From an uncultured Bacteroidales bacterium (lineage in GTDB: Bacteria > Bacteroidota > Bacteroidia > Bacteroidales > Bacteroidaceae): DNA of 41,222 nucleotides. The stretch is from positions 1 through 41,222 of the forward strand of contig CACXKA010000018.1 of the NCBI GenBank assembly GCA_902768125.1, read 5' to 3'. Positions 41,088 to 41,222 of the stretch are shown one piece after another. Every line of letters starts with the position of its first letter. The stretch's first letter is position 1. The position numbers and the translations under genes were made by a program. The notes beneath the pieces were generated by a model. It saw nothing but the letters and a program-made list of their open reading frames with translations. It made no database searches and was not told where the DNA came from.

Positions 41088-41222
41088 TTAGATGTTTTTC
41101 TTTCTTCCCAGCTCTGCATCTGCACGCTCCACAATCAGTTCTGCAGCCGTATGCCCATGCACAGCATAGTGCATTTTGTTCTGCATCATCTTGAAGAACA
41201 TCTTCGTGGTAGGAGCATCACG
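41088..41222 (-). CDS. C-terminal part of a shortened RhuM-family protein (cut by window edge)
   Basis: The frame enters at the right window edge and ends at TAA (41088-41090), giving 44 residues: RDAPTTKMFFKMMQNKMHYA, then VHGHTAAELIVERADAELGR and KKNI. The 'FFKxxQNKMHxAxxGHTAAEx' block is the core of RhuM-family proteins, first noticed in Salmonella pathogenicity island 3 and common next to type I restriction systems. Complete members continue for about 80-120 residues after the 'ERADA' segment; here the frame stops after only eight more. So the C-terminus is missing, or this is a natural short form. Confidence 0.7.
   Translation of the reverse strand, partial: RDAPTTKMFFKMMQNKMHYAVHGHTAAELIVERADAELGRKKNI

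Noticed and set aside
1-41222. tRNA, rRNA or known riboswitch genes
   Set aside because: No T-loop/anticodon pattern, rRNA segment or familiar riboswitch core was noticed on either strand; a covariance-model scan would be needed to exclude small ones.

Overview
The window looks like a chromosomal segment from a Bacteroidales bacterium, most likely Prevotella or a close relative. This rests on the promoters, several of which match the Bacteroidetes form TTTG-N19-21-TAnnTTTG, on lipoproteins and 'AQ'-type signal peptides, on an Na+-NQR operon, an HU-related histone-like protein, PUL-type glycoside hydrolases (GH127, GH2), and an MltG/NadE/EttA set. No rRNA, tRNA or CRISPR was seen.

Layout. 1-322: start of a secreted GH127-like enzyme (minus, cut by the window edge). 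351-872: an IS982-type insertion-sequence remnant fused to the 3' end of a thioredoxin-like gene, followed by 7-bp repeats and a terminator. 949-7215: housekeeping genes on the plus strand (lon, tgt, an LptF/G-type permease, a DEAD-box RNA helicase). 7331-12375: an envelope cluster (outer-membrane protein, TPR protein, LptC-like lipoprotein, beta-helix lipoprotein). 12376-12679: a spacer packed with nested palindromes. 12680-14266: dnaB on the minus strand; between it and nqrA lies a cluster of four DnaA-box-like 9-mers beside an AT-rich stretch. 14691-20474: the complete nqrABCDEF operon. 20688-21194: an HU-related gene (minus), whose apparent promoter lies about 300 bp upstream, so that its leader would be almost entirely a 12-unit, 22-nt degenerate repeat array. 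21971-22975: a lipoprotein with a barrel-like C-terminus, transcribed divergently.

22985-26605: a phosphoribosyltransferase and a four-gene minus-strand envelope operon (membrane protein, single-TM protein, CsgG/FlgT-like secreted protein, small secreted protein). 26725-27558: an RsiV-like lipoprotein, divergent from that operon. 27536-30427: a compact minus-strand operon (nitroreductase, DUF2520 Rossmann protein, KdsC, Maf, Lrp/AsnC regulator). 30621-38119: plus-strand mltG, secreted GH2 beta-galactosidase, nadE and ettA. 38143-39990: a membrane-anchored MORN-GH25 lysozyme (minus). 40150-41222: an unrecognised acidic protein and the 3' end of a shortened RhuM-family gene (minus).

Functional themes: envelope biogenesis (LPS transport by LptC and LptF/G, Kdo synthesis by KdsC, peptidoglycan cutting by MltG and GH25), Na+-based respiration (Nqr), and glycan use. 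The items most worth a second look are the transcribed 22-nt repeat array, the candidate replication origin or DnaA-controlled region, the nested palindromes after the beta-helix gene, the fold-back hairpin in the IS remnant, and a Tgt enzyme without its usual zinc cysteines.
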